From: Deltaproteobacteria bacterium
GTDB lineage: Bacteria; UBA10199; SPLOWO2-01-44-7
Length of the DNA stretch: 47,562 nucleotides
Direction of reading: 5' to 3'
Assembly (NCBI GenBank): GCA_016203765.1
Contig: JACQMB010000148.1
Location: 1-47,562 of the forward strand
This document shows, piece after piece, positions 16,169-27,500 of the stretch (position 1 is its first letter; each line of letters starts with the position of its first letter). The notes beneath the pieces are model-generated. The model did not search any database, had not been told where the DNA came from, and worked only from the letters and a program-made list of their open reading frames with translations. A program made the translations under genes and the position numbers.

Positions 16169-16568
16169 TTGTGACCTCCAATTTTTCCTCGGTCATTCTA
16201 TCTCCATTTAATCGCCAGCACTTAATTTTTTCAACCTTTCCCTTATAGACGGAAACGATCAGATAGCAATACCCCTCCCAGGCCCGCTCCGTATCGGTTT
16301 GGGAGGCATCGGGTGGATGGTCGGGGTGGGAGTGATAAAAGCCAATGATTTCAAGACATTGGCGGCGGGCTGACTCATCGGCGGCCTTAAAGTCGGCCGG
16401 GTCGAGTTCATAACGATCGCTGGCCCGCTCCTGATTCAAATTTCTGGCCGGAAAGATTTGCTCAACCTTTTTGGTCTTTCCCAAAAGAAGACCGCAGACT
16501 TCGCTGGGATAGCCTCGTTTGCAGAAGGCAATAACTTCTTCAAATTTTTGGGCAGGGAGGGATAGCAC
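16161..16568 (-). CDS. mec: JAMM/Mpn+ metalloprotease, Mec-like
   Basis: The 135-residue protein is a minimal JAMM zinc protease. The catalytic Glu is in YPSEVCGLLLG (about residue 23), and the zinc motif HSHPDHPPDASQTD fits H-x-H-x7-S-x-x-D exactly. In mycobacteria Mec releases cysteine from the CysO-cysteine adduct. Here it may also trim the 17-residue tail of the neighbouring carrier, as JAMM partners do for other sulfur carriers with extended C-termini. It overlaps the cysO start by eight bases and starts three bases after the IspH-like gene, so all three share a transcript. Confidence 0.9.
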   Translation of the reverse strand: MLSLPAQKFEEVIAFCKRGYPSEVCGLLLGKTKKVEQIFPARNLNQERASDRYELDPADFKAADESARRQCLEIIGFYHSHPDHPPDASQTDTERAWEGYCYLIVSVYKGKVEKIKCWRLNGDRMTEEKLEVTNG

Positions 16569-16570
16569 TA

Positions 16571-17512
16571 TTAAAATTCGTCTCTAGGGGTAAAGTTGGC
16601 GTCCAAAATTTCCCCCTCCCTCGATTCCTGGCGAAACAAGATTTTGCCGGGGTAGATATCCGCAATGCGCTGTTGGACCTCCTTGATTTGCGCCTTCGGG
16701 GTGGAGGTGCCCGCGCCCAATCCTAAATTATGAACTCCATCCAGCCATTCCAGCTTGATCATGTCGGCCGAATCGACATGGTAGGTTGTGTTGGGGAGAA
16801 ATTTTTTGGCCAGTCTGGCCAGATTGGTTGTGTTGGAGGAGTTGAAGCCGCCGATAATAATCATCGCATCGACCCACTTGGCGAGCATCTCCACCGCTTC
16901 CTGCTGGTTTTTAACCGGCTTGCATCGGGTATCGACCGCCTTGAGATGGGGGTATTTGGTTTTGCGCATATAATTGACGAGGTGTTCGAATTTGTCGCGG
17001 GTGATCGTAGTCTGGCAGATCGCCACTACCTTTTCCAAATTAGCTGGAAGCTGATCAATCTCTTCTTCCGAATAAACCACATGGGTTTTTTGGCCATAGG
17101 TGCGGCTGGCGATAATTTCGGCGTGATCGGGATTGCCGACAATAACAACATGATACCCCTGGCCCTCAAAATATTCGATCTTGCTGTAAACCCACTTCAA
17201 CAGAACCGGACAGGTGGCGTCATGAAACTTGATGCCACTTTCCTTTAATTTTTCCTTGAGTTCCTTGGGATAGCCGTGCGCGGTGATGATGACCTCTTTG
17301 AGCCCCTCCCCTTTTAACTTCTCCAGGCCGGTGTATCTTTCCAGGATGGGAATCCCCTGCGCCGCCAAATCGCTCACTGTTTTGTTGTTGTGAACCAGGG
17401 GGCCAAGAATCGGCTTGCGATTTTGCTCGGCGATATCAATCGCCCCCTGCACCCCAAAGCAGGTGCCGGCCGAATGGGCCAGGATGACTTCCAATGTTTG
17501 GGCTTCGCTCAT
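16571..17512 (-). CDS. ispH: IspH/LytB-family iron-sulfur reductase, divergent
   Basis: The family reduces HMBPP to IPP and DMAPP, the last step of the MEP isoprenoid pathway, with a [4Fe-4S] cluster held by three cysteines. All three are present, in GTCFGVQGAI (Cys 18), DATCPVLLKW and VDTRCKPVKNQQ, and the SNTTNLA and GTSTPKAQI loops are recognisable. Several usual signatures are altered. GHPE is replaced by DHAE, keeping the Glu; the NTICxAT loop reads DTRCKPV; and the first motif has Thr where Phe is usual. It overlaps the CBS protein gene by four bases. It may be a true IspH or a paralogue with another substrate. Confidence 0.8.
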   Translation of the reverse strand: MSEAQTLEVILAHSAGTCFGVQGAIDIAEQNRKPILGPLVHNNKTVSDLAAQGIPILERYTGLEKLKGEGLKEVIITAHGYPKELKEKLKESGIKFHDATCPVLLKWVYSKIEYFEGQGYHVVIVGNPDHAEIIASRTYGQKTHVVYSEEEIDQLPANLEKVVAICQTTITRDKFEHLVNYMRKTKYPHLKAVDTRCKPVKNQQEAVEMLAKWVDAMIIIGGFNSSNTTNLARLAKKFLPNTTYHVDSADMIKLEWLDGVHNLGLGAGTSTPKAQIKEVQQRIADIYPGKILFRQESREGEILDANFTPRDEF

Positions 17513-17907
17513 GATTGCAAAAGGCAGTCGGCGAAATCCTTCAGCGAGACAATACCGATCACCTTGCGTCCCTCCACCACCGGCAGATGGCGGAATTTTT
17601 CCCTCTGCATGATTTGGAGGAGTTCCCAGGCGTTGTCGGTGGACTGCGCGACCATCACGTTGGGGGTCATCACTTCGCGGATTTTGGTTTGCGCAGGGCT
17701 TTTCTTTTTGGCGACCACGCGGCGGAGCAGGTCCCGTTCGGTGAAAATTCCGAGCAGATCCTTGATGGGGCTTAAAACAACGACCGCGCCGATATTATTT
17801 TTGTCCATCAGATCCGTCGCTTCCTGAACGGTGATCCCCGGTTCCACCGAGAGCAGTTCCTCGGTCATAATCTCCTTGGCGGCGATTTTTTTCAGGTCAT
17901 GCGGCAT
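17509..17907 (-). CDS. CBS-domain pair protein
   Basis: This 132-residue protein consists of two CBS motifs and little else, forming one Bateman module. The first carries GIFTERDLLRRVV, the second GIVSLKDFA. Such modules bind adenosine nucleotides and act as energy sensors, usually for another protein. It is a clear relative of the next gene upstream, so the two arose by tandem duplication. It overlaps that gene by 11 bp and the IspH-like gene by four bases, so translation is probably coupled through the set. The target is not known. Confidence 0.88.
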   Translation of the reverse strand: MPHDLKKIAAKEIMTEELLSVEPGITVQEATDLMDKNNIGAVVVLSPIKDLLGIFTERDLLRRVVAKKKSPAQTKIREVMTPNVMVAQSTDNAWELLQIMQREKFRHLPVVEGRKVIGIVSLKDFADCLLQS

Positions 17908-18313
17908 ACGATTTTTGTTTTTCCAAAAAGAATTTGAAAAACTGCTTGAGGCTGACCATCCCCACCAGTTTTTTGTCCTGAAAAATGGGGATATGGCGAA
18001 AATGGTGTTCGCACATCAGTTCCAGCAGTTTGATCGCCTCGTCCTTGTCTTGCGCCTGGACAACCTTGGTCGTGATGACCTCGGCCAGCGGCGTCTTTTT
18101 GGGGTCTTTTCCCTTGGCGACCACCCGGCGAACCAGGTCCCGCTCGGTGAAGATGCCGGCCAGCCCGCCCGATTTGTCCAACACCACCACACTGCCGCGG
18201 TTGAGTTTGTCCATTTGTACGACCGCATCCGCAACGGTTTGATTTTCGCGCAATGCAATCATCTCCTGGCGCATTAAATCCCTGGCCTTGACGTCAGAAA
18301 TGGCGGGAAACAT
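17897..18313 (-). CDS. CBS-domain pair protein, tandem paralogue
   Basis: This second stand-alone Bateman module has 138 residues. Its landmarks GIFTERDLVRRVVAKGKDP and GMVSLKQFF align directly with those of the neighbour at 17509. It ends in a short charged helix (FFLEKQKSYAA). It lies 30 bp after fumC, the gap and the fumC stop falling in a heptamer repeat. Two adjacent paralogues could form a heterodimer; whether they regulate IspH, fumarase or something distant cannot be told. Confidence 0.88.
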   Translation of the reverse strand: MFPAISDVKARDLMRQEMIALRENQTVADAVVQMDKLNRGSVVVLDKSGGLAGIFTERDLVRRVVAKGKDPKKTPLAEVITTKVVQAQDKDEAIKLLELMCEHHFRHIPIFQDKKLVGMVSLKQFFKFFLEKQKSYAA

Positions 18314-18330
18314 ACATGCCTCCTTGTTTT

Positions 18331-18364
18331 TGGTCCGTGGTCCCTAGTCCCTGGTCCGTGGTCC
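18331..18364. repeat. Heptanucleotide tandem repeat at the fumC 3' end
   Basis: Almost five units of a degenerate 7-mer, TGGTCCN (TGGTCCG, TGGTCCC, TAGTCCC, TGGTCCG, TGGTCC), run head to tail. The fumC stop codon at 18344 lies in the array, and on the minus strand the repeat encodes the last six residues, GPRTRD. This is a microsatellite of the short tandemly repeated class. Strand slippage by one unit would change the reading frame and the C-terminus. Confidence 0.85.
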
Positions 18365-19741
18365 AAGCATATTTCGCGGATTCAGCAATTTGTCCAGCTT
18401 TTTTTCGTCCAATAATTTCTTGGACTTAACGACCTCCCGAATGGTCTGGCCCGTTCGATGCGCCTCTTTGGCCGCGCGGGCGGCCTGGTCATAACCGATG
18501 ACGGGGGCCAGCGCGGTGACCATCGCCAGGCTTTGTTCCACAATCTCTTCACAATGGCCTTTGTTGGCCTTGATTCCCTGGATGCATTTTTGGACAAAAA
18601 CTTTCGCGCCATTGGCCAATAGTTCGATGGACTCCAGAAGATTGGAGGCGATCAAAGGCATCATCACATTTAACTCAAAGTTTCCTGATTGTACGCCGAT
18701 CGTGACGGCGGCGTCATTGCCGATGACTTGCGCGGCAATTTGGGTAATCGCTTCGGGGATAACCGGGTTGATTTTGCCCGGCATGATCGAAGAGCCCGGT
18801 TGCAGGCTCGGAAGCTCAATTTCACCAAAACCGCAACGGGGACCGGAGCCCATCCAGCGCAGGTCATTGGCGATTTTCATCAAGCTGACGGCGATGGTCT
18901 TTAATGACCCGCTGGCAAACAGACAGGCATCCTTGGCGCTCTGGGCTTCGAAATGATTTTTGGCCTCGCGAAATTCGATTTTGGTTTCACGGGAGAGGTA
19001 GGCGCAGACTTTTTTGGCAAAGGCCGGATGGGTGTTGAGGCCCGTTCCCACCGCCGTTCCGCCGATGGCCAGTTCAGCCAGGCCCACGAGAGCTTGATGA
19101 CAACGAAGCTGTGCTTTCGAAATTTGCTCGGCGTAGCCGCCAAATTCCTGCCCAAGCGTAATCGGTGTGGCATCCATCAGATGAGTCCTGCCGATCTTGA
19201 TAATGTTTTTAAACTCGCCCGCTTTTTTATTTAAAGCCTGCTCAAGAATTTTTAAACCTGGTATCAAACGATTTTGAATTTCCAGCGCCGCCGCCACGTG
19301 GATGGCCGTGGGAATGACATCGTTGCTTGATTGGCCCCTGTTGACATGATCGTTGGGATGGACCGGTTTTTTGCTCCCAATTTTTCCGCCCAGTTTCAAA
19401 TTGGCCAGGTTGGCGATCACCTCGTTGGCGTTCATGTTAGTGGAGGTGCCGGAACCGGTTTGAAAAATGTCGATGGGGAAATGTTGATCGTGTTTGCCCC
19501 TGGCAACTTCGGCGGCGCAATCAGCAATGGCCTTCGCCAATTTGGGATCCAATGTTCCCAGTTCTTGATTGGTTAGAGCCGCCGCCCATTTGATCAGCCC
19601 CAACGCCTGAATAAAGGGCCGGGTAAAACGCCGCCCACTAAACGGAAAATTCACCACCGCCCGTTGTGTGGAGGCGCCATAGAGCATTTCGGCGGGGATT
19701 TTGACTTCGCCCATCGAATCCGATTCGGTGCGGGATTTCAT
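18344..19741 (-). CDS. fumC: Fumarate hydratase, class II
   Basis: FumC hydrates fumarate to L-malate in the TCA cycle and is an oxygen-stable homotetramer without an iron-sulfur cluster. The 465-residue product has the family length and the signature GSSIMPGKINP (residues about 318-328). It also has the TNMNANEVIAN segment, HPNDHVNRGQSSND and the GRTHLMDATP loop that carries the catalytic His. A second Met (MGEVKIPAEM) at residue 10 is an alternative start. The last residues are encoded by a heptamer repeat, so the C-terminus may vary among relatives. It sits between acs and the CBS pair on the same strand. Confidence 0.95.
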   Translation of the reverse strand: MKSRTESDSMGEVKIPAEMLYGASTQRAVVNFPFSGRRFTRPFIQALGLIKWAAALTNQELGTLDPKLAKAIADCAAEVARGKHDQHFPIDIFQTGSGTSTNMNANEVIANLANLKLGGKIGSKKPVHPNDHVNRGQSSNDVIPTAIHVAAALEIQNRLIPGLKILEQALNKKAGEFKNIIKIGRTHLMDATPITLGQEFGGYAEQISKAQLRCHQALVGLAELAIGGTAVGTGLNTHPAFAKKVCAYLSRETKIEFREAKNHFEAQSAKDACLFASGSLKTIAVSLMKIANDLRWMGSGPRCGFGEIELPSLQPGSSIMPGKINPVIPEAITQIAAQVIGNDAAVTIGVQSGNFELNVMMPLIASNLLESIELLANGAKVFVQKCIQGIKANKGHCEEIVEQSLAMVTALAPVIGYDQAARAAKEAHRTGQTIREVVKSKKLLDEKKLDKLLNPRNMLGPRTRD

Positions 19742-19791
19742 AAGGAAGCCCTTTTTAACGCGACATTAGAGGTGGTGCAATGGTAAAACTT

Positions 19792-21765
<1,974 letters not shown>

Positions 21766-21865
21766 GGCCGGGCTCCTTTCAACAAGTATCCGGTACCTTA
21801 TGAAGGGGAGACTGTCAATGCGTCGTATAACTTCCCAGCTTTTCATAGGCAACTGGAAATGGGAA

Positions 21866-21894
21866 TTGACGAAGTTTCAAAACTCCTTTATCAT
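21866..21894 (+). promoter_or_regulatory. Sigma-70-type promoter of the metal-efflux operon
   Basis: TTGACG (21866-21871) and TATCAT (21889-21894) are 17 bp apart, close to the sigma-70 consensus. Transcription would start near 21901, practically at the ATG of the first gene (21903), so that message may be leaderless. No inverted repeat typical of a metal-responsive regulator is obvious nearby. Confidence 0.55.
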
Positions 21895-21902
21895 AGCGGG
21901 GC

Positions 21903-22244
21903 ATGAAGAAATTGGGGCTATCTCTATTGGGGTTGTTTTTAGTCGTTGCGGCGGTTCGAGTGGTTCCTTGTTCAAAGGGGGCTTCACTTCACGCCTGTTG
22001 CGAAAAAGGCGTTCAAGCCAACATCGCCAATCCATTCACGACCTGCTGTGAGCAGGAGAGAAGTTCGACCGTCATCGCGGCGCTCAACAAAAATTTTTCA
22101 ACGGATTTTCAAGCGGCAACGGCCTTGCTTGCGGCGAATGCCGTAACGCTCGACCTTCACCGAGTCTTTCAACCGGTCCGTTTTCATTGGCCGAATCATT
22201 CAAAAAATCCTCTTTATCTTCAGCACGCGGCTCTGCTTCTGTAA
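21903..22244 (+). CDS. Small exported Cys-rich protein heading the efflux operon
   Basis: The 113-residue product has a hydrophobic N-terminus (MKKLGLSLLGLFLVVAAV) and two CC pairs (HACCEKG and TTCCEQE). It ends LYLQHAALLL, a hydrophobic C-terminus I associate with small proteins encoded ahead of CusCBA-type pumps. Cysteine pairs in the periplasm suggest soft-metal binding such as Cu(I) or Ag(I). Family membership is not certain. The gene is 46 bp before cusC, on the same strand, right after a good promoter. The lack of a ribosome binding site leaves its start slightly uncertain. Confidence 0.6.
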   Translation: MKKLGLSLLGLFLVVAAVRVVPCSKGASLHACCEKGVQANIANPFTTCCEQERSSTVIAALNKNFSTDFQAATALLAANAVTLDLHRVFQPVRFHWPNHSKNPLYLQHAALLL

Positions 22245-22290
22245 TCCCTCCTAACCAAAAATAACAGTCGTCTGTCGTTTAGGAGGATTT

Positions 22291-23541
22291 ATGTCCGGTT
22301 TTTGTAAAAAAATTTTTTCACTGGCCCTTGTTCTGGCCCTTTTGGCGCCGTTCCCGCCGGCAAACGCGAGGGGGCCGCTGACTATCGAAGCGGCGGTCCA
22401 AGAGGCCCTTCAGGCCAACCCCGCTTTAATGGCGGCCGGCAAGGAGGTGGAGGCGGCCAAGGCCAGGATTCATTCGGCCCGCTCCCTCAATGATCCGATG
22501 GTGGGCGTGGAATTTGAAGAGGTCCCCGTCACCACCTCCGATATCACGCAAGGGATGATGACCAATTATGTCCTGACCCAGGACCTCCCTTTTCCAACCA
22601 AGCTGGCCGCCAAATCCAAGGCCGCCAAGAAGAACTATCTGGCGGAACAAAACAGCTACGAGGCGGAAAAAATTGATCTGATGATGGCGGTGGAGCATTC
22701 CTATCATCATCTCTATTTGTTTGAGCACTCGCTTGGGATCAATCGGGAACTGCAAGGCGTTTTCCAAAGGCTCGCCGCCGCCGAGCAGGCTAAATATCAG
22801 ACCGGCGGCAATACGTCACAGAATTTTTTAAAGGCGCGGGTGGAGGCCGAAAAACTTAAAAATGAGGAGGCCTTATTGGAGGCGGAAAGGGTCATGGCCT
22901 TGGCCCAGCTCAACCGCTTAAGAAATAAAAATCCCGGGGAGGAGGTTTCCCTGGCGGGGCTTCCCTCTTTGCACCCGGTCTCTTCCCACGACGCGCTGGA
23001 GGAGAAATTTTTTAAAAAGAATCCGGAAGTGAAGAGTGCAAAACTTCGCGCCGAGGCTTTTAAGGCCGACGCCTCCCTGGCAAAACAGGAGGCTTGGATT
23101 CCCGATCTGCAGGCCCGCTTCGCCTATAACCAGCGCTACAACCAGCAGGACGCCTGGACCGGCGGGGCGATGATCAACCTCCCCTTTGTGTGGGGAAAGA
23201 AGCGAAAAGAGGCCAGGGAGGCCAAGGCCATGGCCCAAGCCGCCCGGCACGCCTTGAGAGATGTCGAGAACGAACGGCTGGCCCGGCTGGAAGAATCCTA
23301 CGCGAGGCTGGAAAGCGCCCGGCAGTCCCACGCCATTTTTAAGGAGAAAATTTTGCCCCAGGCCCAACTGGCCCTAAAATCGAGTGAGGCTGCCTATCAG
23401 ACCGGCCAGGACGATTTTTTGAGCCTGATCGATGCCGCCAGGGAATTTAAGGAGGTAAAACTTTCTGCCTTGGAGGCCTTTGTCAACTATCACCGGGCCG
23501 TCACCGATTTAAAAGGGGCGGTCGGAGAGGAGATTTTATGA
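22291..23541 (+). CDS. cusC: TolC-family outer-membrane efflux channel (CusC/CzcC-like)
   Basis: This is the outer-membrane component of a tripartite pump. It has a signal peptide (to about residue 26, PPANA-RG) and then two OEP repeats of about 190 residues each, rich in long alpha-helices with a SLNDPMVGVEFEEVP segment typical of heavy-metal members. Its 416 residues fit the CzcC/CusC class. TAGGAGGA stands six bases before the ATG. It overlaps cusB by four bases. With CusB and CusA it should expel monovalent copper or silver across both membranes. Confidence 0.88.
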   Translation: MSGFCKKIFSLALVLALLAPFPPANARGPLTIEAAVQEALQANPALMAAGKEVEAAKARIHSARSLNDPMVGVEFEEVPVTTSDITQGMMTNYVLTQDLPFPTKLAAKSKAAKKNYLAEQNSYEAEKIDLMMAVEHSYHHLYLFEHSLGINRELQGVFQRLAAAEQAKYQTGGNTSQNFLKARVEAEKLKNEEALLEAERVMALAQLNRLRNKNPGEEVSLAGLPSLHPVSSHDALEEKFFKKNPEVKSAKLRAEAFKADASLAKQEAWIPDLQARFAYNQRYNQQDAWTGGAMINLPFVWGKKRKEAREAKAMAQAARHALRDVENERLARLEESYARLESARQSHAIFKEKILPQAQLALKSSEAAYQTGQDDFLSLIDAAREFKEVKLSALEAFVNYHRAVTDLKGAVGEEIL

Positions 23542-24563
23542 AAAAAATATTTTGGGTTGTTATTATTCTGGTCGGCTTGGGCGGCATTGCCTTCTGGCAA
23601 CATGAGAAGATCCCTTTTTTGCGTGGGTTTTTTCATGGCTCGATGGAAGCGATCCAATATACTTGTCCAATGCATCCCCAGGTGGTGCAGGACAAGCCGG
23701 GAAACTGTCCGATCTGCGGGATGAAACTTGTCCCGGTCGAGGTGAAGCCGGAACAACATAAACACCCGGAAAGTTCTTTTCTTTTGGCGCCGGAGCGGAG
23801 GCAGGCGATTGGGGTGCGCGCGGCTCCCGTGGAACTGAAAGAACTTAAAAGAGAGGTTCGGCTTCCGGGGCGCGCGGCCTACGATCAGGAACTCTACATC
23901 ACAGAGCAGGAATATGTGAGCGGCCTGGCCCTCGGCGTGGAATCGGATGTTTTAAAAACGATTGAAACCAAGATGATTCGTTTGGGAATTTCCGATGAGG
24001 AGCTGGCCTTGCTCAAAAAAAATAAAAAGGCGGATGATTCTTTGTTCCTCCCGGAGGCGGGGGCCCCTGTTTGGGTTTACGCGAATGTTTATGAGGCCGA
24101 TTTGTCGTGGATAGGTAAAGGGATGAGGGCCGTCATTTCCCTTCCCAAGGAGGCCGGCACCGTTTTGGAAGGAAAGGTCATGCAGGTCTCGCCGGTGATC
24201 GATCCGATGACCCGGACAGCCTCGGCGCGCATTTTGGTTCCCCAGCCGAAAATCTCTTTGAAGCCCGAGATGTACGTCAACGTCATTTTGCAAAAGGATT
24301 TGGGAAAAGTCTTGGCCGTCCCCTCCGACGCGGTAATCGAGACGGGGACAAGGCAGATCGTCTTGGTTGATTTGGGGGAGGGATACGTTGAGCCGCGGGA
24401 GGTGAATCTGGGCGTCAGGGCCGCAACGCATTTTCCCGTGCTGGAAGGATTGAAGGAGGGGGAAGTGGTCATCACCTCTGCCCATTTCCTTTTGGATTCG
24501 GAGGCCGAACTGCAGAGGGCGTTGCAACGGTTTGGAGGGATGCCGTCTGGGCATCAGCATTAA
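23538..24563 (+). CDS. cusB: RND periplasmic adaptor with heavy-metal-binding domain (CusB-like)
   Basis: The 341-residue protein starts with one membrane or signal segment (residues 4-20). It then has the heavy-metal-binding domain YTCPMHPQ...GNCPICGMKL (about 36-62), whose paired Cys, Met and His bind soft metals. The rest is a membrane-fusion fold with beta-barrel and lipoyl-like parts, containing the SPVIDPMTRTASAR segment of CusB-type adaptors. The C-terminus is His-rich (SGHQH). It bridges CusC and CusA and probably hands metal to CusA. It is coupled to both neighbours by overlap or near-contact. Confidence 0.9.
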   Translation: MKKIFWVVIILVGLGGIAFWQHEKIPFLRGFFHGSMEAIQYTCPMHPQVVQDKPGNCPICGMKLVPVEVKPEQHKHPESSFLLAPERRQAIGVRAAPVELKELKREVRLPGRAAYDQELYITEQEYVSGLALGVESDVLKTIETKMIRLGISDEELALLKKNKKADDSLFLPEAGAPVWVYANVYEADLSWIGKGMRAVISLPKEAGTVLEGKVMQVSPVIDPMTRTASARILVPQPKISLKPEMYVNVILQKDLGKVLAVPSDAVIETGTRQIVLVDLGEGYVEPREVNLGVRAATHFPVLEGLKEGEVVITSAHFLLDSEAELQRALQRFGGMPSGHQH

Positions 24564-24564
24564 A

Positions 24565-27500
24565 ATGATCGAGCGAATTATCAAATATTGCGCGGAACAC
24601 AAAGGCCTCGTGCTGTTTTTTGCGGGCCTTGGCCTCGTTTGGAGCTTTATCTCCATTAAAACACTAAACCTCGATGCCATCCCCGATCTCTCCGACACCC
24701 AAGTGATTATCTTTACGGAGTGGACCGGAAGATCGCCGGACCTGGTCGAGGATCAGATCACCTACCCCATCATCACCAAACTGATCGCGGCGCCCAAGGT
24801 CAAGGTGGCGAGGGGCGTTTCGATGTTTGGGGAATCCTTTGTCTATGTCCTTTTTGAAGAAAGGACCGACATTTATTGGGCGCGCTCCCGCGTGTTGGAG
24901 TATTTAAGCGGGCTCTCCGGAAATTTGCCGGCAGGCGTTTCACCGACCCTCGGTCCTGATGCCACCGGTGTCGGCTGGATTTTTGAATACGCGTTGGTGG
25001 ATACCACCGGCAAACACGATCTGGCCGCCCTCCGTTCCTTTCAGGATTGGTATTTGAGGTTTTGGCTGGCCGAGGTGCCCGGCGTTGCGGAAGTCGCCGC
25101 GGTGGGCGGCTACGTCAAACAATATCAGGTGCAGATTGACCCCAACGCCCTGGCTTCTTACGGCGTCCCGCTAAAAGACGTCGTGACGGCGATTCAAAAT
25201 TCCAACAACGACGTGGGCGGGCGTCTTTTGGAGATGGCCGGCCGGGAGTATGTGATTCGAGGGCGCGGTTATATCCGGTCGCTGGAGGATATTGAAAACG
25301 TGGTCGTCAAGACGGATGCCAAGGGGACGCCGGTGCTCATCAAGAACTTGGGCGCCGTGCAATGGGGAGGAGAGTTGAGACGGGGCGCGGCGGAGTTGGA
25401 CGGTTTGGGGGTTGTGTTGGGGGGTATTGTGGTGATGCGGCACGGGGAATATCCGCTCAAGGTCATTCGCAACGTGAAGAAAAAACTGGCTGAGGTGCAG
25501 GCCTCCTTTCCGGAGGGGGTTGAATATCAAATCACCTACGATCGTTCCCAGCTCATTGTCCGTTCCATCCTAACGCTGGTCAAAAAGCTCCTTGAAGAAC
25601 TGTTCATCGTCAGTCTCGTTATCATTGTTTTTCTCTGGCATTGGCGAAGCGCCCTGGTCCCGATTGTGGCCCTGCCGGTGGCGGTCTTCTTTGCGTTCAT
25701 CCCGATGTGGCATTTTGGGGTCACCTCCAACATCATGTCGCTGGGCGGGATCGCGATTGCCATCGGGGCGATGGTCGACGCGGCGATCATCATGGTGGAG
25801 AACGCCCACAAAAAGATGGAGCAGGGGCTCGATATTATTGAGGGGGCGAGCGAGGTCGGACGGCCCATCTTTTTTTCCCTCCTCGTTATCGCCGTTTCCT
25901 TCATGCCCGTTTTTGTTTTGGAGGCGCAGGAGGGAAAGCTTTTCAAGCCGCTCGCCTTCACCAAAAACTTCGCGATGTTTTTCGCCGCGATTCTGGCGAT
26001 CACCCTGGTCCCCTTGTTGATGCGGCTGTTTCTGAAGGGGGGAAAGGTCGTCAGCGAGGAGCATCACCCCTTTACGCCCTTTTTGAGAAAACACTACGAA
26101 CGGGGCCTCGACCATGTTTTGAAACGTCCCAAAAGGACATTACAAGCCGCGCTGGCCGCCCTGGTCATCACCGTTCCCGTTTTTTGGAATTTGGGCGACG
26201 AGTTCATGCCGCCGCTCAACGAAGGTGATTTTCTTTTCATGCCGACGACTCCCCTGCCCGGCATGGCCATTGAAGAAGCCAAGCAGTGGCTACAAACCCA
26301 GGACAAGATCATCAAGCAGTTTGGCGAGGTGAAAAGCGTGTTTGGCAAGGTGGGGAGAGCCAATACCTCCACCGATCCGGCGCCGATCAACATGGTCGAG
26401 ACGCTCGTTCAGCTGAAACCGATGAAGGAGTGGAAAACCGGGCGGAGTTACGAGGAGCTCGAAAGGGATTTGTATCAGGCCCTCTCCGTTCTTCCGGGGA
26501 GCACGCATCCTTTGCTCCCCCCCATCCGGGTTCGGATTGACATGTTGACGACCGGGATTCGAACGCCGGTTGGAATCAAAATCGCCGGGACCGACACGGA
26601 AGAGATCGACCGGGTTGGGGCTGAAATCGAAACCGTTTTGCAAAATATCAAGGGGACCCGGAGCATTGTGTATGAAAGGATCAACCAGGGTTACTATATC
26701 GACTTCGACATCAAGCGGGATCAAATCGCCAGGTATGGCCTGACGATCGAGGATGTCGAGCAGGTCATTCAATTCGCCATCGGCGGCGACAAAATCACCA
26801 CGACCGTCGAGGGGAGAGAGCGTTATCCCGTCAATGTCCGCTATTTTTCGGAACTCCGCTCCGATATCGATTCTCTCAAACATGTTTTGGTTACCGCCCC
26901 TTCGGCCGCCACCCTCACCATGGAACAGATCGCCGAGATAAAAATTCTCCGCGGCCCTTCGATGGTGAGGGATGAAAACGGGATGTTGAGCGGCTGGGTT
27001 TTGGTTGATCTCAAGCCCGGTGCCGACATGACCGGTTATGTCAAGAAGGCAAGGGCGGCGATAGGGAAAGAGATGAAACTGCCGCCGGGGTACACGCTTA
27101 CCTACACCGGCCAATACGAATATCTCGAGAGGGCCAAGGGAAAACTGAAATGGGCGGTGCCATTGGCGCTCCTCATCATTATTTTGCTTTTGTATTGGAA
27201 CTCCCGCTCGTGGATTAAAACCGGGATCGTTTTGCTCGCGGTCCCATTTTCTTTGGTCGGGGCGTTCTGGATTATTTGGTTATTGGGTTACCAACTCAGC
27301 GTGGCGGTCTGGATCGGAATCATTGCGCTGGCCGGCGTGGACGCCGAGACGGGAGTGGTGATGCTGTTGTACCTTGACCTGGCCTATGAAGGGATGAAGC
27401 GGCAAGGGAGGATGAGTGACATGAAAGATTTGTTAGAGGCGATCCATCATGGCGCGGTCAAGAGGCTTCGTCCCAAACTGATGACCGCCGCCTGTTTGAT

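Noticed and set aside
18331..18364. Possible CRISPR-type direct repeats near fumC
   Set aside because: Units are 7 bp, contiguous and without spacers, so this is a microsatellite. No cas genes or spaced repeats exist anywhere in the window.
26290..27114. Minus-strand 274-residue open frame opposite cusA
   Set aside because: Antisense of a well-conserved RND pump; no ribosome binding site and no recognisable motif.
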